Assembly: GCA_963741315.1 (NCBI GenBank)
Contig: CAVUHK010000010.1
Location: 62,001 to 126,000, forward strand
Direction of reading: 5' to 3'
Length of the DNA stretch: 64,000 nucleotides
DNA from: PALSA-1003 sp963741315
Lineage (GTDB): Bacteria > Pseudomonadota > Gammaproteobacteria > Burkholderiales > Casimicrobiaceae
Under the pieces are notes generated by a model, which was not told where the DNA came from, searched no databases, and saw only the letters and a list, made by a program, of their open reading frames with translations. Position numbers and translations under genes: made by a program. Each line of letters opens with the position of its first letter. The stretch's first letter is position 1. Positions 46,120 through 55,741 of the stretch are shown here, piece after piece.

Positions 46120-47388
46120 TCACTTCTTGTCCGGCTCGTCCTTCTTCTTGTCGTTGCCTTCGATGTACTGGCTCCACGGTTGCGCGCGGATCGGACCCTT
46201 GGTCTTCCAGACGACGTTGAACTGGCCATCCTTCTGCACTTCGCCGATGAACACCGGCTTCCACAGGTGGTGGTTCTTCTCGTCCATCTTTATCGTGAAG
46301 CCATCGGGTGCTGCGAACGTCTGACCACCCATCGCCGCAATCACCTTGTCGACATCGGTGGACTTGGCCTTGGTCACCGCCTGCGCCCACATGTGGATGC
46401 CAACGTAGGCGGCTTCCATCGGGTCGTTGGTCAACGGCCTGTCAGCGCCGGGCAACTTCTTGGCCTTGGCGTACGCGGCCCACTGCTTCTTGAACACGTC
46501 GTTCGCCGGGTTCTTCAGCGACATGAAGTAGTTCCACGCCGCCAAATGGCCGACCAGAGGATTGGTATCCACGCCACGCAGTTCTTCCTCGCCCACCGAG
46601 AACGCGACCACGGGAACATCGGTCGCCTTCAGGCCCTGGTTGCCCAGTTCCTTGTAGAACGGCACGTTCGAGTCGCCATTGATCGTCGACACCACCGCGG
46701 TCTTGCCACCCGCGGAGAACTTCTTGATGTCGGCAACGATGGTCTGGTAATCGCTGTGGCCGAACGGCGTGTACTTCTCGTCGATGTCGGTGTCGGCAAC
46801 GCCCTTGGACTTGAGGAACGCGCGCAGGATCTTGTTGGTCGTGCGCGGATACACATAGTCGGTACCCAGCAGCACCCAGCGCTTGGCGCCGCCGCCTTCC
46901 TTGCTCATCAGGTACTCGACCGCGGGAATCGCCTGCTGATTCGGCGCCGCGCCGGTGTAGAACACGTTCTTCGACAGCTCTTCACCCTCGTACTGCACCG
47001 GGTAGAAGAGCAGGCCGTTGAGTTCCTCGAACACCGGCAGCACCGACTTGCGCGACACCGAGGTCCAGCAACCGAAGACGACCGATACCTTGTCCTGCGT
47101 GATCAGCTGGCGCGCCTTTTCGGCGAACAACGGCCAGTTGGAAGCCGGGTCGACGACCACTGCTTCGAGTTTCTTGCCGAGCAGGCCACCCTTGGCATTG
47201 ATTTCGTCGATGGTCATCAGCGTCACGTCCTTGAGGACGGTCTCGCTGATCGCCATCGTGCCCGAGAGCGAATGAAGGACACCGACCTTGATGGTGTCGG
47301 CTGCGAATGCTGGTGTGCCGATTGCCAGTCCGGCGGTCGCCAGCGCGGCGGTAAGCGCCAGGCGTTTTACAAAACTTCGACGTTGCAT
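46120..47388 (-). CDS. urtA: Urea ABC transporter substrate-binding protein UrtA
   Basis: 422 residues. Tat-like signal (RRSFVKR) with a cleavage site near PAFAAD. Family motifs: VGVLHSLSGTMAISE, VVFGCWTSVSRKSVLPVFEELNGLLFYPVQYEGEE, GTDYVYPRTTNKILRAF and the acidic Lys-rich C-terminal tail. Binds urea in the periplasm. Urt systems are usually induced by nitrogen starvation under NtcA/NtrC. The 270 bases upstream are AT-rich around 47520-47570; no clear sigma-54 promoter was found. Confidence 0.96.
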   Translation of the reverse strand: MQRRSFVKRLALTAALATAGLAIGTPAFAADTIKVGVLHSLSGTMAISETVLKDVTLMTIDEINAKGGLLGKKLEAVVVDPASNWPLFAEKARQLITQDKVSVVFGCWTSVSRKSVLPVFEELNGLLFYPVQYEGEELSKNVFYTGAAPNQQAIPAVEYLMSKEGGGAKRWVLLGTDYVYPRTTNKILRAFLKSKGVADTDIDEKYTPFGHSDYQTIVADIKKFSAGGKTAVVSTINGDSNVPFYKELGNQGLKATDVPVVAFSVGEEELRGVDTNPLVGHLAAWNYFMSLKNPANDVFKKQWAAYAKAKKLPGADRPLTNDPMEAAYVGIHMWAQAVTKAKSTDVDKVIAAMGGQTFAAPDGFTIKMDEKNHHLWKPVFIGEVQKDGQFNVVWKTKGPIRAQPWSQYIEGNDKKKDEPDKK

Positions 47389-47658
47389 GATTTGGCCCCG
47401 TGTCCGATGGTTGAAGAATGCCCCTGAGCAAGTGAGTCGCATCGATGCGCACCGTGCGTGCTTGGTGCGTCGCGCGTCTCTGCCCCGATGAATCGCACGA
47501 TCCATGCCACGAGTCGGGAGTAAGTTTAAGTTGCTGTTTATATTGGCGCGGCTGCAAATTGTAGACACGCCAGCCAGCGCTTGCGGCGAATCAACCATGA
47601 AAGCCGCGACCCAGATCGGTGCGCACATACTCGTTGCGCACCATTTTGGAATCGCGGT

Positions 47659-48244
47659 TCAGGGCACCTTGCGCGATGGGGCGCGCTCGATCCTGCGGCG
47701 TCGCCAGTGAAACCATACCGCCATCGCCAGCACGACCGTGGCGACACCGGCAAACAGCCAGGCTTCGACGTGCTTGAGGTGGCCGAGCAGCCGCTGCAGC
47801 ACCTCGCCGACGAAGTAGCCGGCGCCCAACCAGGCGAGGCTCCACAGCAAGGCGCCAACGACGTTGTAGATCAGGAAGGTGTGCCACTTGAGGCGGCTCG
47901 CGCCCATCGCGATGGGGCCGACCGTGCGCAGCCCGTACAGGAAGCGCACTGCCACCACCGCCACACCGGAGTAGCGCACCAGCAGCGTATCGACTCGACG
48001 CACCGCCGGGCGGAAGCGCGGAAAGCGCGCCAGCAACGGCTTGCCCCAGACGCGCCCGATCAGGAAATACACCTGGTCGCCGAGCGAAGCTGCCGAGCGT
48101 CGCCAGCGCGAGCAGCACCGGGAAGTGCAGATAGCCGCGGTGCGCCGCCAATCCGGCGACGGTCAACACCGTCTCGCCCTCGATCAGTGATCCTATGAAG
48201 GTCGCGGCGTAGCCGTGATCGGCGACGAGTTGTACGAAGTCCAC
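47659..48244 (-). CDS. DedA-family membrane protein (one apparent frame break)
   Basis: About 195 residues, four to six helices. N-terminus GYAATFIGSLIEGETVLTVAG; the frame shifts near 48088 and continues as LGSFAGDQVYFLIGRVWG, then RFLYGLRTVGPIAMGASRL and VVGALLWSLAWLGAGYF. One extra C explains the break. DedA proteins are thought to flip undecaprenyl phosphate or other lipids and depend on the proton gradient. Transcribed with boxB or alone; the 40-base gap is short. Confidence 0.85.
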
Positions 48245-48284
48245 GTTTGGCGCGAAGTCGCTGGCGGGAGCGGGGAACAGGCCG

Positions 48285-49709
48285 CTACGCCAGTCGCACG
48301 TATTCGTAGTCGATCGCCAGGCTGTTGATGCCTCGCTCGGGTGGTGCGATCCAGGCCGCCATCTTTCCCGGCTCGGTCACCTGTTGCATCAGGCTTTGCA
48401 CGAACGCGCGGTCCGCCGACGACGGCAGCCACGCGTCACGGCGCCGCGCGAATTCGCGCTCGCCGATGATGTTGCCCTCGGGATCGCAGTGCGTGCCCGC
48501 CCAGACGCCGATGGCGCGATCGAAGCGCGTCGACGGCAGTACCGCGCGGAACGGAATGCCTGCCCGCTCGAACTGCCGATTCCAGCGCTTGAGTCCCAGC
48601 TCGCAGTCGCGCACATAGGAGGTACGAAGCACTTCGTTCATGGCATTGCGCAGCGGCACATCTTCGTTCTTCACACCGCCCGCGGCGTCGGGCGTGGTCA
48701 ACGCGTAGGCAACGTCGACGCAGCGATGATCCGCATATTGCTGCTCGTCGGGCCGGCCCTTGAGGCCGGTGGCGAAACTCGACGCGGCGTTGGACGAAAT
48801 CTCCGAGCCGAACAAGTCCAGCGACGAGGAGAACCAGAAGTTGAGGTAGCGCTGGAAGGTCGGCAGATCGATCGCGCCCGCGCCGCGCACACGCTGCGGA
48901 TCGTCGGTGCCGAGTTCTGCCATCACCTCCAATGTGCGCTTGATCACCCGCGCGAGGCCCGTCTCGCCGACGAACATGTGGTGCGCTTCCTCGGTGAGCA
49001 TGAACTGCGTGGTGCGCGCCAGCGGGTCGAACGCCGACTCGGCGAGGCTTTTGAGCTGGTACTTGCCGTCGCGGTCGGTGAAATAGGTGAACATGAACAG
49101 CGACAGCCAGTCGGTGATCGGCTCGTTGAAGGTGCCGAGGATGCGCGGCTTGTCGGGGTCGCCCGAATGGCGCTCGAGCAGTTCCTCGGCTTCCTCGCGA
49201 CCGTCGCGGCCGAAGTACGCGTGCAGCAGGTACACCATCGCCCACAGGTGGCGACCTTCCTCGACGTTGATCTGGAACAGGTTGCGCAGATCGTAGAGCG
49301 ACGGGCAGCAATGCCCGAGCAGGCGCTGCTGCTCGACCGACGCGGGCTCGGTGTCGCCCTGCGTGACGATGAGGCGGCGCAGCGGCGAACGATATTCGCC
49401 GGGTACCTGCTGCCACGCCGGCTCGCCGATGTGATCGCCGAAACCGATGGTGCGCTGGGCTTGCGCATCGGCCAGGAAAATGCCCCAGCGATAGTCGGGC
49501 ATGCGTACCGCGCCGTAGCTGGCCCAGCCGGCGGCATCGACGCCAACCGCGGTGCGCAGGTAGACGTCGGCCGCGGCGAAATCGGACGGACCCATGTCGC
49601 GCCACCAGTCGAGGAAGCGCGGCTGCCAATGCTCGAGCGCGCGCTGCAGCGTGCGATCGCCGGCGAGATTGACGTTGTTGGGGATGCGTTCGTTGTAGTT
49701 GATGGTCAT
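48285..49709 (-). CDS. boxB: Benzoyl-CoA 2,3-epoxidase subunit BoxB
   Basis: 474 residues, the length of characterised BoxB. It inserts one oxygen atom into benzoyl-CoA to give the 2,3-epoxide in the aerobic box pathway. Di-iron ligands are visible in the helical core: VEEGRHLWAMVYLLHAYFG and LTEEAHHMFVGETG. The start is MTINYNERIPNNVNL, well conserved. Electrons normally come from BoxA, which is missing here. 13 bases after boxC; both face the benzoate-CoA ligase genes. Confidence 0.96.
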   Translation of the reverse strand: MTINYNERIPNNVNLAGDRTLQRALEHWQPRFLDWWRDMGPSDFAAADVYLRTAVGVDAAGWASYGAVRMPDYRWGIFLADAQAQRTIGFGDHIGEPAWQQVPGEYRSPLRRLIVTQGDTEPASVEQQRLLGHCCPSLYDLRNLFQINVEEGRHLWAMVYLLHAYFGRDGREEAEELLERHSGDPDKPRILGTFNEPITDWLSLFMFTYFTDRDGKYQLKSLAESAFDPLARTTQFMLTEEAHHMFVGETGLARVIKRTLEVMAELGTDDPQRVRGAGAIDLPTFQRYLNFWFSSSLDLFGSEISSNAASSFATGLKGRPDEQQYADHRCVDVAYALTTPDAAGGVKNEDVPLRNAMNEVLRTSYVRDCELGLKRWNRQFERAGIPFRAVLPSTRFDRAIGVWAGTHCDPEGNIIGEREFARRRDAWLPSSADRAFVQSLMQQVTEPGKMAAWIAPPERGINSLAIDYEYVRLA

Positions 49710-49722
49710 GGTGGGCCGTCGA

Positions 49723-51354
49723 TTAGACGCGTTCCCAATCGAAGTTCGCGCGCGAACCGGTGCCGAATTTCTTCAGCGCTCCGCCCTCGCCCACCGCGTT
49801 GGGCCGCTGGAAAACCCAGTTCTGCCACGCGGTCAGCCGGCCGAACACGCGCGAATGCATGGTCTCCGGACCGGTGAAGCGCAGGCTTGCCTCCATTCCG
49901 GTCAACGCGTCGGGCGACAGGCTGGTGCGCTCTTCGAGCGCGAGCCGAATCTCGTCGTCCCAGTCGATATCGTCCGGCGTGAACGTGACCAGCCCGGCCG
50001 CGCTCGCCGCCTCGGCGCCCAGCAAAGCGTCGACCGCGTGCGGTGGCGCACTCGCCGCACAAAAGTGGTTGGCCAGGCGCGTGCGCCCGTTGGCCATCGG
50101 ATAGGCGCCCGAATTCTGCGTCGACAGCGCGATCTGCGGCTCGGCCGCGCGATCGTCGGGAAACGCCTGCATATAGGTGCGGTCGGCTGCGAGCGCGATC
50201 TCGAAGAGCGTGCCCGCGAAGCACGAGCCTTGGTCGATGAGCGCGAACAGCGTGCGCGACGTCAGGTCGAGGCGCGACAGTGTTCGACGCCACATGCCGA
50301 TGGTCTCGCGCACCAGCCAGTGCGTCGCGTGCGTCGCGAGAATGCGGTCGATGGCGAGGACGACGCGTGGATCACCCTGCGTGCGCAGCAGCCAGGTGCC
50401 GATGGTCAGCTCGTTGGTGCGCATAAGGAGGATCGCGTCGTCGAGCTCGCGCGCCGCGGCCAGCGGCCACCAATTCGCGCCTGCGGCGGTGATGGCCGCA
50501 GTCGTGTCGGGTCCGGGAACCGCGGGCGCGCGCAACGTGAACGTCGCTGTCCGCGAGGCGCGATCGAGCGCCACGTCCAGGTTCGGATAGTGCAGACCGG
50601 CGGCGTCGATGCTGCGCGCAAGCGCGGGCAACGCGATACCGGACTCGTCGGGACGGCGGTGACTCGTGCTCGCCATCGCCGCCGCGCGCTCGCGTATCGT
50701 CGCCGCGAAGTCCTTGGGCCGGGCGATGATGTCGACGAGCCGCCACTCCAGCGCGCGCTCTGCCCGCACGCCCTCGATGGTCGTGCAGAAGACGTCGGCG
50801 AGGTCGCGCCGAACGCGGCGCTTGTCGGTCAGGCGCGTGAGCCCGCCCGTCCCGGGCAGCACCGCCAGCAGCGGCACCTCGGGCAGGCTGACCGTCGACG
50901 AGCGGTCGTCGACCATGGCGATCTCGTCGCACGCGAGCGCGAGCTCGTATCCACCGCCGGCGCTGGTTCCGTTGAGCGCCGCGATCGATTTCAACCCGGA
51001 ATGAAGGCTCGCGTCCTCGATGCCGTTGCGCGTTTCGTTGGTGAACTTGCAGAAATTGACCTTCCATGCATGCGACGACTGCCCGAGCATGTAGATGTTG
51101 GCACCGGAGCTGAACATGCGCTCCTTGCCCCCCGTCAGCACAAGGCATTGCACGCCGGGATGCTCGAAGCGCAGGCGCTGCAACGCGTCGGCGAGCTCGA
51201 TGTCGACGCCGAGATCATAGGAATTGAGCTTGAGCTTGTAGCCGGGCACGATGCCGCGGTCTTCGTCGACGTCCAGCGTCAAGGTCGCGATCGCGCCGTC
51301 CACCGCAAGCCGCCAATGGACGTAGGCGTCGGGGTGCGTGTCGAAGGTCACCAT
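49723..51354 (-). CDS. boxC: Benzoyl-CoA-dihydrodiol lyase BoxC
   Basis: 543 residues with two crotonase-like halves. It opens the ring of the 2,3-epoxide and releases formate, giving 3,4-dehydroadipyl-CoA semialdehyde. Diagnostic: FSSGANIYMLGQSSHAWKVNFCKF, GTSAGGGYELALACDEI and LPGTGGLTRLTDKRRVRRDLAD. Start near TFDTHPDAYVHW. Transcribed before boxB. Its promoter region is shared with the divergent flavodoxin gene (87-base gap). Confidence 0.96.
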   Translation of the reverse strand: MVTFDTHPDAYVHWRLAVDGAIATLTLDVDEDRGIVPGYKLKLNSYDLGVDIELADALQRLRFEHPGVQCLVLTGGKERMFSSGANIYMLGQSSHAWKVNFCKFTNETRNGIEDASLHSGLKSIAALNGTSAGGGYELALACDEIAMVDDRSSTVSLPEVPLLAVLPGTGGLTRLTDKRRVRRDLADVFCTTIEGVRAERALEWRLVDIIARPKDFAATIRERAAAMASTSHRRPDESGIALPALARSIDAAGLHYPNLDVALDRASRTATFTLRAPAVPGPDTTAAITAAGANWWPLAAARELDDAILLMRTNELTIGTWLLRTQGDPRVVLAIDRILATHATHWLVRETIGMWRRTLSRLDLTSRTLFALIDQGSCFAGTLFEIALAADRTYMQAFPDDRAAEPQIALSTQNSGAYPMANGRTRLANHFCAASAPPHAVDALLGAEAASAAGLVTFTPDDIDWDDEIRLALEERTSLSPDALTGMEASLRFTGPETMHSRVFGRLTAWQNWVFQRPNAVGEGGALKKFGTGSRANFDWERV

Positions 51355-51441
51355 CAGGTCGCCTCGCGTGCTGGCGGCCGATGGGCCGCGGTCAATGGTC
51401 GGCCCTCATGGTACCGGCGAATGTCGTATAGTGCACGACCA

Positions 51442-51924
51442 ATGGCGCTCGCGATCCACATCCTCGTGGGGACGATGACCGGCACCGCGCAACTCGTCGC
51501 GCAGGAGCTCGAGCTGGCCTTCGCCGACGACGACCTGGCGATCGACATCACATTGATGGACGGCTTGGACCACCGCGTGTTCGAGCGTCCCGGCGTGTTC
51601 CTCATCTGCACGTCGACTTACGGCCACGGCGATGTTCCCGACAATGCCAAGGCGCTCTACGCCGACCTGACGGCGCGCCGGCCCGACCTCTCGCATGTGC
51701 GCTACGGCGTGTTCGCGCTGGGCGATCGCACGCACGTTGGCACCTTCTGCTACGGCGGCAAGCACTTCGATGAAACGCTGACCGCGCTCGGCGCGCAGCG
51801 CTGCGGCGCGGTGGCGCAGCACGACGCCAGCGGCGGCAGCCTTGCCGAGGACGCGGTCATGGAGTGGTTTCCCGGCTGGGTCGCGGAGCTGCGCTCGACC
51901 GTGGCGGCCGAGCATGCGCGATAA
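51442..51924 (+). CDS. Flavodoxin-like protein (MioC type) in the box cluster
   Basis: 160 residues. The FMN-binding P-loop is GTMTGTAQLVAQEL at residues ~10-23; LICTSTYGHGDVPDNA is the 50s loop and FALGDRTHVGTFCYGGKHFD the 90s loop, as in MioC. Flavodoxins carry one or two electrons. Its end overlaps the start of benzoate-CoA ligase by 11 bases. It sits exactly where an electron donor for BoxB would be useful. A further upstream in-frame ATG (51421) is less likely. Its TATAGT box lies only ten bases before the start. Confidence 0.85.
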   Translation: MALAIHILVGTMTGTAQLVAQELELAFADDDLAIDITLMDGLDHRVFERPGVFLICTSTYGHGDVPDNAKALYADLTARRPDLSHVRYGVFALGDRTHVGTFCYGGKHFDETLTALGAQRCGAVAQHDASGGSLAEDAVMEWFPGWVAELRSTVAAEHAR

Positions 51925-53509
51925 GCCCGCACTTTCGCACGCCGATCATTCGACGTCGCCGCCGCGCATCACGATCCCGCGCGAGTACAACGCCGCGGTG
52001 GATCTGGTCGAGCGCAATCTCGTCGCCGGACGCGGCGAGAAAACAGCATTCGTCGACGACGCGGGCAGCTACTCCTACTCAACGCTTTCGCGCCGTGTCA
52101 ACCAGTGCGCCAATGCCTGGCGCCGCCTCGGACTGCGCATCGAGGACCGCGTGGCGCTGCTGTTGCACGACAGCATCGATTTTCCGGTGGCGTTCCTCGG
52201 CGCGATCCGTGCCGGCATCGTTCCGATTCCCTTCAACACGCTGCTCACGGCCGCCGACTACGAGGTCCTGCTGGCGGACAGTCGCGCGCGCGCCATCGTC
52301 GTTTCCGCGCCGTTGCTGCCGCTGGTGGCATCGCTCGTCGGCAAGCTGCCGTTTCTCGAGCACGTCATCGTCTCAGGGACGCGCGCTGGCGACGCCGTGT
52401 ATTTCCCGGACTGGATCGGTGCCGAATCCGTCGAGGCCACCATCGCGCCAACGCTTGCCGACGATGCCTGCTTCTGGCTCTACTCGTCGGGCTCGACGGG
52501 CGCGCCGAAGGGCGCGGTGCACCTGCACGCCGATCTGATCCACACCGCCGAACTCTATGCGCGCCCGGTGCTGGGCATCGAGGAGCGCGACGTCGTGTTT
52601 TCGGCCGCGAAGCTGTTCTTCGCCTACGGCCTCGGCAACGCGCTGACCTTTCCCATGGCCGTCGGCGCGACCGCGATACTGATGGCAGAGCGCCCGACAC
52701 CCGCCGCAGTTTTCAAGCGGCTGGTGGAACACCGCCCGAGCATTTTCTACGGGGTGCCCACGCTCTATGCCGCCATGCTGGCGGCCGGCGATGCCCCGGC
52801 CGCAGGCGCGCTGGCGCTGCGCCGTTGCGCCTCCGCCGGCGAAGCCTTGCCCGCGGAACTGGGCCGGCGCTGGCGCGAACGCATGGGCGTCGACATCCTC
52901 GACGGCCTGGGCTCGACCGAGATGCTGCACATCTTCCTTTCCAACCGCCCCGGCGCGGTTCGCTACGGGACCACCGGCCAGCCCGTGCCGGGTTACGCGC
53001 TCAAGCTCACCGACGAAGCCGGCAATGCCACGGCACCCGGCGAGATCGGCGAACTGCAGGTCAGCGGACCGTCGTCTTCGCCCTACTACTGGAACAACCG
53101 CGCGCGCAGCCTTGCCACGTTCCTGGGACCCTGGACACGCAGCGGCGACAAGTACACCGTCGATGCAGACGGGTACTACACATATTGCGGTCGCTCGGAT
53201 GACATGCTCAAGGTCGGCGGCGTCTACGTCTCTCCCTTCGAGGTCGAGGCGGCGCTCGCCAGCCACGACGCGGTGCTGGAAGCCGCAGTCGTCGGTTACC
53301 CGGACGAAAACGAACTGATCAAGCCGAAGGCCTTCATTGTCGTCAAGGCGGGCGGTATCGGCGACGCAGCGCTCGCCCTGCGCCTGCAGGAACACGTCAA
53401 GGCGCGACTGGCACCATACAAGTATCCGCGCTGGATCGAATTTGTCGCCGAACTGCCCAAGACCGCGACCGGCAAGATCCAGCGCTTCAAACTGCGAGCG
53501 CGCCGCTGA
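51914..53509 (+). CDS. bclA: Benzoate-CoA ligase
   Basis: 531 residues, an AMP-forming acyl-CoA synthetase. Core motifs: YSSGSTGAPKGAVHLH (A3), YGVPTLYAAML, DGLGSTEMLHIFLSNRPG and YTYCGRSDDMLKVGGVYVSPFEVE; the catalytic Lys is in PKTATGKIQRFKLR at the end. The DGLGSTEMLHIFLSN signature is typical of benzoate/2-aminobenzoate ligases. It converts benzoate to benzoyl-CoA, feeding BoxB. Overlaps the flavodoxin gene. Confidence 0.95.
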   Translation: MRDKPALSHADHSTSPPRITIPREYNAAVDLVERNLVAGRGEKTAFVDDAGSYSYSTLSRRVNQCANAWRRLGLRIEDRVALLLHDSIDFPVAFLGAIRAGIVPIPFNTLLTAADYEVLLADSRARAIVVSAPLLPLVASLVGKLPFLEHVIVSGTRAGDAVYFPDWIGAESVEATIAPTLADDACFWLYSSGSTGAPKGAVHLHADLIHTAELYARPVLGIEERDVVFSAAKLFFAYGLGNALTFPMAVGATAILMAERPTPAAVFKRLVEHRPSIFYGVPTLYAAMLAAGDAPAAGALALRRCASAGEALPAELGRRWRERMGVDILDGLGSTEMLHIFLSNRPGAVRYGTTGQPVPGYALKLTDEAGNATAPGEIGELQVSGPSSSPYYWNNRARSLATFLGPWTRSGDKYTVDADGYYTYCGRSDDMLKVGGVYVSPFEVEAALASHDAVLEAAVVGYPDENELIKPKAFIVVKAGGIGDAALALRLQEHVKARLAPYKYPRWIEFVAELPKTATGKIQRFKLRARR

Positions 53510-53593
53510 AGGCGCGACGCCGCCAATGACGCCAAAGGGCGGCGCTGCTACCATTCGCCCTCGCACAACCAGACCCACAGCGGAGGATTCCCC

Positions 53594-54781
53594 ATGACTG
53601 ACCGTCGCAAGTTCATACAGGGCGCCGCGGCGCTGGCAACGGCGTCGGCGATCGGAACGTTCGTGCCAAATATCGCGCGCGCGCAAGCCGCGAAGTTGCG
53701 CATCGGCCTGATGTTGCCCTACACAGGCACCTTTGCCGCGCTGGGGACCGCGATCACGCAGGGCTTCAACCTGGCGGTGGAGGACAGCGGCGGCAGGTTG
53801 GGCGGCCGGGAACTCGAGTTCTTTACCGTCGACGACGAATCCGAGCCCGCGAAAGCGACCGACAACGCCAACCGGCTGGTGCAGCGCGACAAGGTCGACG
53901 TGCTGATAGGAACCGTGCATTCCGGAGTGGTCATGGCGATGGTGAAGGTGGCGCGCGACAACGGCACGCTGCTGGTGATCCCCAACGCCGGCGCCAACGC
54001 CGCCACCGGCAGCCAGTGCGCCCCGAATATTTTCCGCACCTCTTTCACGAATTGGCAGCCGGCGCACCCGATGGGCAAGGTGATGTACGACAAGGGCCAC
54101 CGCAAGGTCGTGACGCTCACCTGGAAGTACGGCGCCGGAGAAGAATCGGTCGAGAGTTTCAAGGAAGGATTCACCAAGCTGGGCGGCTCGATCGTCAAGG
54201 AAATGTTCCTGCCTTTTCCCAACGTCGAATTCCAGCCCTTCCTGACCGAAATCGCTTCGCTCAAGCCCGACGCGGTGTTCGTGTTCTTCGCCGGCGGCGG
54301 TGCCGCCAAGTTCACCAAGGACTACATGGCCGCCGGTCTGAAGGAAAAAATCCCGCTCTACGGAACCGGCTTTCTCACCGATGGCACGTTGCCGGTGCAG
54401 GGCGCGTCGGCGCAGGGGCTGCTGACGACGCTGCACTACGGCGACGGCATCGAGAACGCCAAGAACAAGCAATTCCGCTACGCCTACGGCAAGAAGTACG
54501 GAGTACAGGCGGATGTGTACGCGGTCCAGGGCTACGACGCGGGACTTCTGCTCGCGGGTGGGCTGGCGGCGGTCAAGGGTGAATTCGGTGAGCGCAAGGC
54601 GCTCATTGCCGCGATGGAGAAGGTGAAGATCGACAGCCCGCGCGGGCCCTGGGTGATGTCGAAAGCGCACAACCCCATCCAGGACATCTACCTGCGTCGC
54701 GTCGACGGCAATTCCAACGAGGTCATCGGCGTGGCGTGGAAGGCGCTCGAAGATCCCGCGCGTGGCTGCAAGATGGTGTAG
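53594..54781 (+). CDS. ABC transporter substrate-binding protein, Liv type (probably benzoate)
   Basis: 395 residues. Tat signal with twin Arg in DRRKFIQ, cleaved near ARAQA. Periplasmic-binding fold type I: LRIGLMLPYTGTFAALGTAI, GTVHSGVVMAMVKVARDNG and VFVFFAGGGAAKFTKDYMAAG. This group is commonly found with box genes and is annotated as aromatic acid import. It precedes livH by 57 bases on the same strand, 84 bases after the ligase. Confidence 0.9.
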   Translation: MTDRRKFIQGAAALATASAIGTFVPNIARAQAAKLRIGLMLPYTGTFAALGTAITQGFNLAVEDSGGRLGGRELEFFTVDDESEPAKATDNANRLVQRDKVDVLIGTVHSGVVMAMVKVARDNGTLLVIPNAGANAATGSQCAPNIFRTSFTNWQPAHPMGKVMYDKGHRKVVTLTWKYGAGEESVESFKEGFTKLGGSIVKEMFLPFPNVEFQPFLTEIASLKPDAVFVFFAGGGAAKFTKDYMAAGLKEKIPLYGTGFLTDGTLPVQGASAQGLLTTLHYGDGIENAKNKQFRYAYGKKYGVQADVYAVQGYDAGLLLAGGLAAVKGEFGERKALIAAMEKVKIDSPRGPWVMSKAHNPIQDIYLRRVDGNSNEVIGVAWKALEDPARGCKMV

Positions 54782-54838
54782 CGAGCTGCGCGAGCGCGAC
54801 GCGGCAAGCGCCACGTCGCGCGATCGTGACGCATTGTC

Positions 54839-55735
54839 ATGCCGGCGCAGACCGGTGCCCCGGCTTGGACGTCTACCGTGGAATGGCTGATCCAGATCCT
54901 CAACAGCGTGCAGTACGGACTGCTGCTGTTCCTCGTCGCCAGCGGGTTGTCGCTGATCTTCGGCATCATGGGCGTCATCAATCTCGCGCACGGCAGCTTT
55001 TACATGATCGGCGCATACCTGGGCTTCACGCTCGCGCAGTGGACGGGCAGCCTGTGGACCGCGCTGCCGCTGGGAATCGTGCTCGCGGCCGCGCTGGGTC
55101 TGCTGCTCGAATGGGCGCTGATCAGCAAGCTCTACCGGCGCGATCACCTCTACCAGGTTCTGCTCACCTTCGGCCTGATCCTGGTGTTCGAGGAGTTGCG
55201 CAGCGTACTGGTCGGCGATGACGTGCACAACGTGGCGATTCCGCCGATCCTCGATGTGTCGCTGCCGCTGACCGACACGCTGTCGTACCCGGTGTATCGA
55301 CTGTTCATCTCGGCGGTGTGCCTCGCTCTGGCGGGATTGATGTATGTGGTGCTGCAGCGCACGCGCCTGGGAGCGCGGATTCGCGCCAGCGCGTCGAATC
55401 CGGAAATGGCGCAATCGCTCGGACTCGACATCCGCTGGATTCACGCGCTGGTGTTCGCCACCGGCGTCGCGCTGGCGGCGTTTGCGGGCATGATCGCGGC
55501 GCCGGTGTCGTCGGTGTATCCGGGCATGGGCAATCAGGTACTCATCATCTGCTTTGTGGTCGTGGTGATCGGTGGCATTGGCTCGCTCAAGGGCGCGTTG
55601 GTTGCCGCGCTGCTGATCGGCTTCGTCGACACTTTCGGCAAGGTCCTGTTTCCGGAATTCGCCGGCGTCGCCGTCTACCTGCTGATGGCGGTGGTGCTGC
55701 TGTTCCGCCCCTCGGGCCTGTTCGGACGGACCTGA
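54839..55735 (+). CDS. livH: Branched-chain amino acid-type ABC permease LivH (box cluster)
   Basis: 298 residues with about eight helices. GIMGVINLAHGSFYMIGAYLGFTL is the LivH signature; ETEEL..-type LTFGLILVFEELRSVLVGDD and GMIAAPVSSVYPGMGNQVLI follow. Forms the membrane channel with LivM. It probably moves benzoate or a related aromatic acid, as the neighbours suggest; no direct evidence in the sequence. Confidence 0.9.
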   Translation: MPAQTGAPAWTSTVEWLIQILNSVQYGLLLFLVASGLSLIFGIMGVINLAHGSFYMIGAYLGFTLAQWTGSLWTALPLGIVLAAALGLLLEWALISKLYRRDHLYQVLLTFGLILVFEELRSVLVGDDVHNVAIPPILDVSLPLTDTLSYPVYRLFISAVCLALAGLMYVVLQRTRLGARIRASASNPEMAQSLGLDIRWIHALVFATGVALAAFAGMIAAPVSSVYPGMGNQVLIICFVVVVIGGIGSLKGALVAALLIGFVDTFGKVLFPEFAGVAVYLLMAVVLLFRPSGLFGRT

Positions 55736-55741
55736 TGAAAC

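Noticed and set aside
47520..47590. Possible sigma-54 promoter upstream of urtA (TGGCGCGGCTGCA)
   Set aside because: The GG-GC spacing is two bases short and the element is on the strand opposite to urtA.
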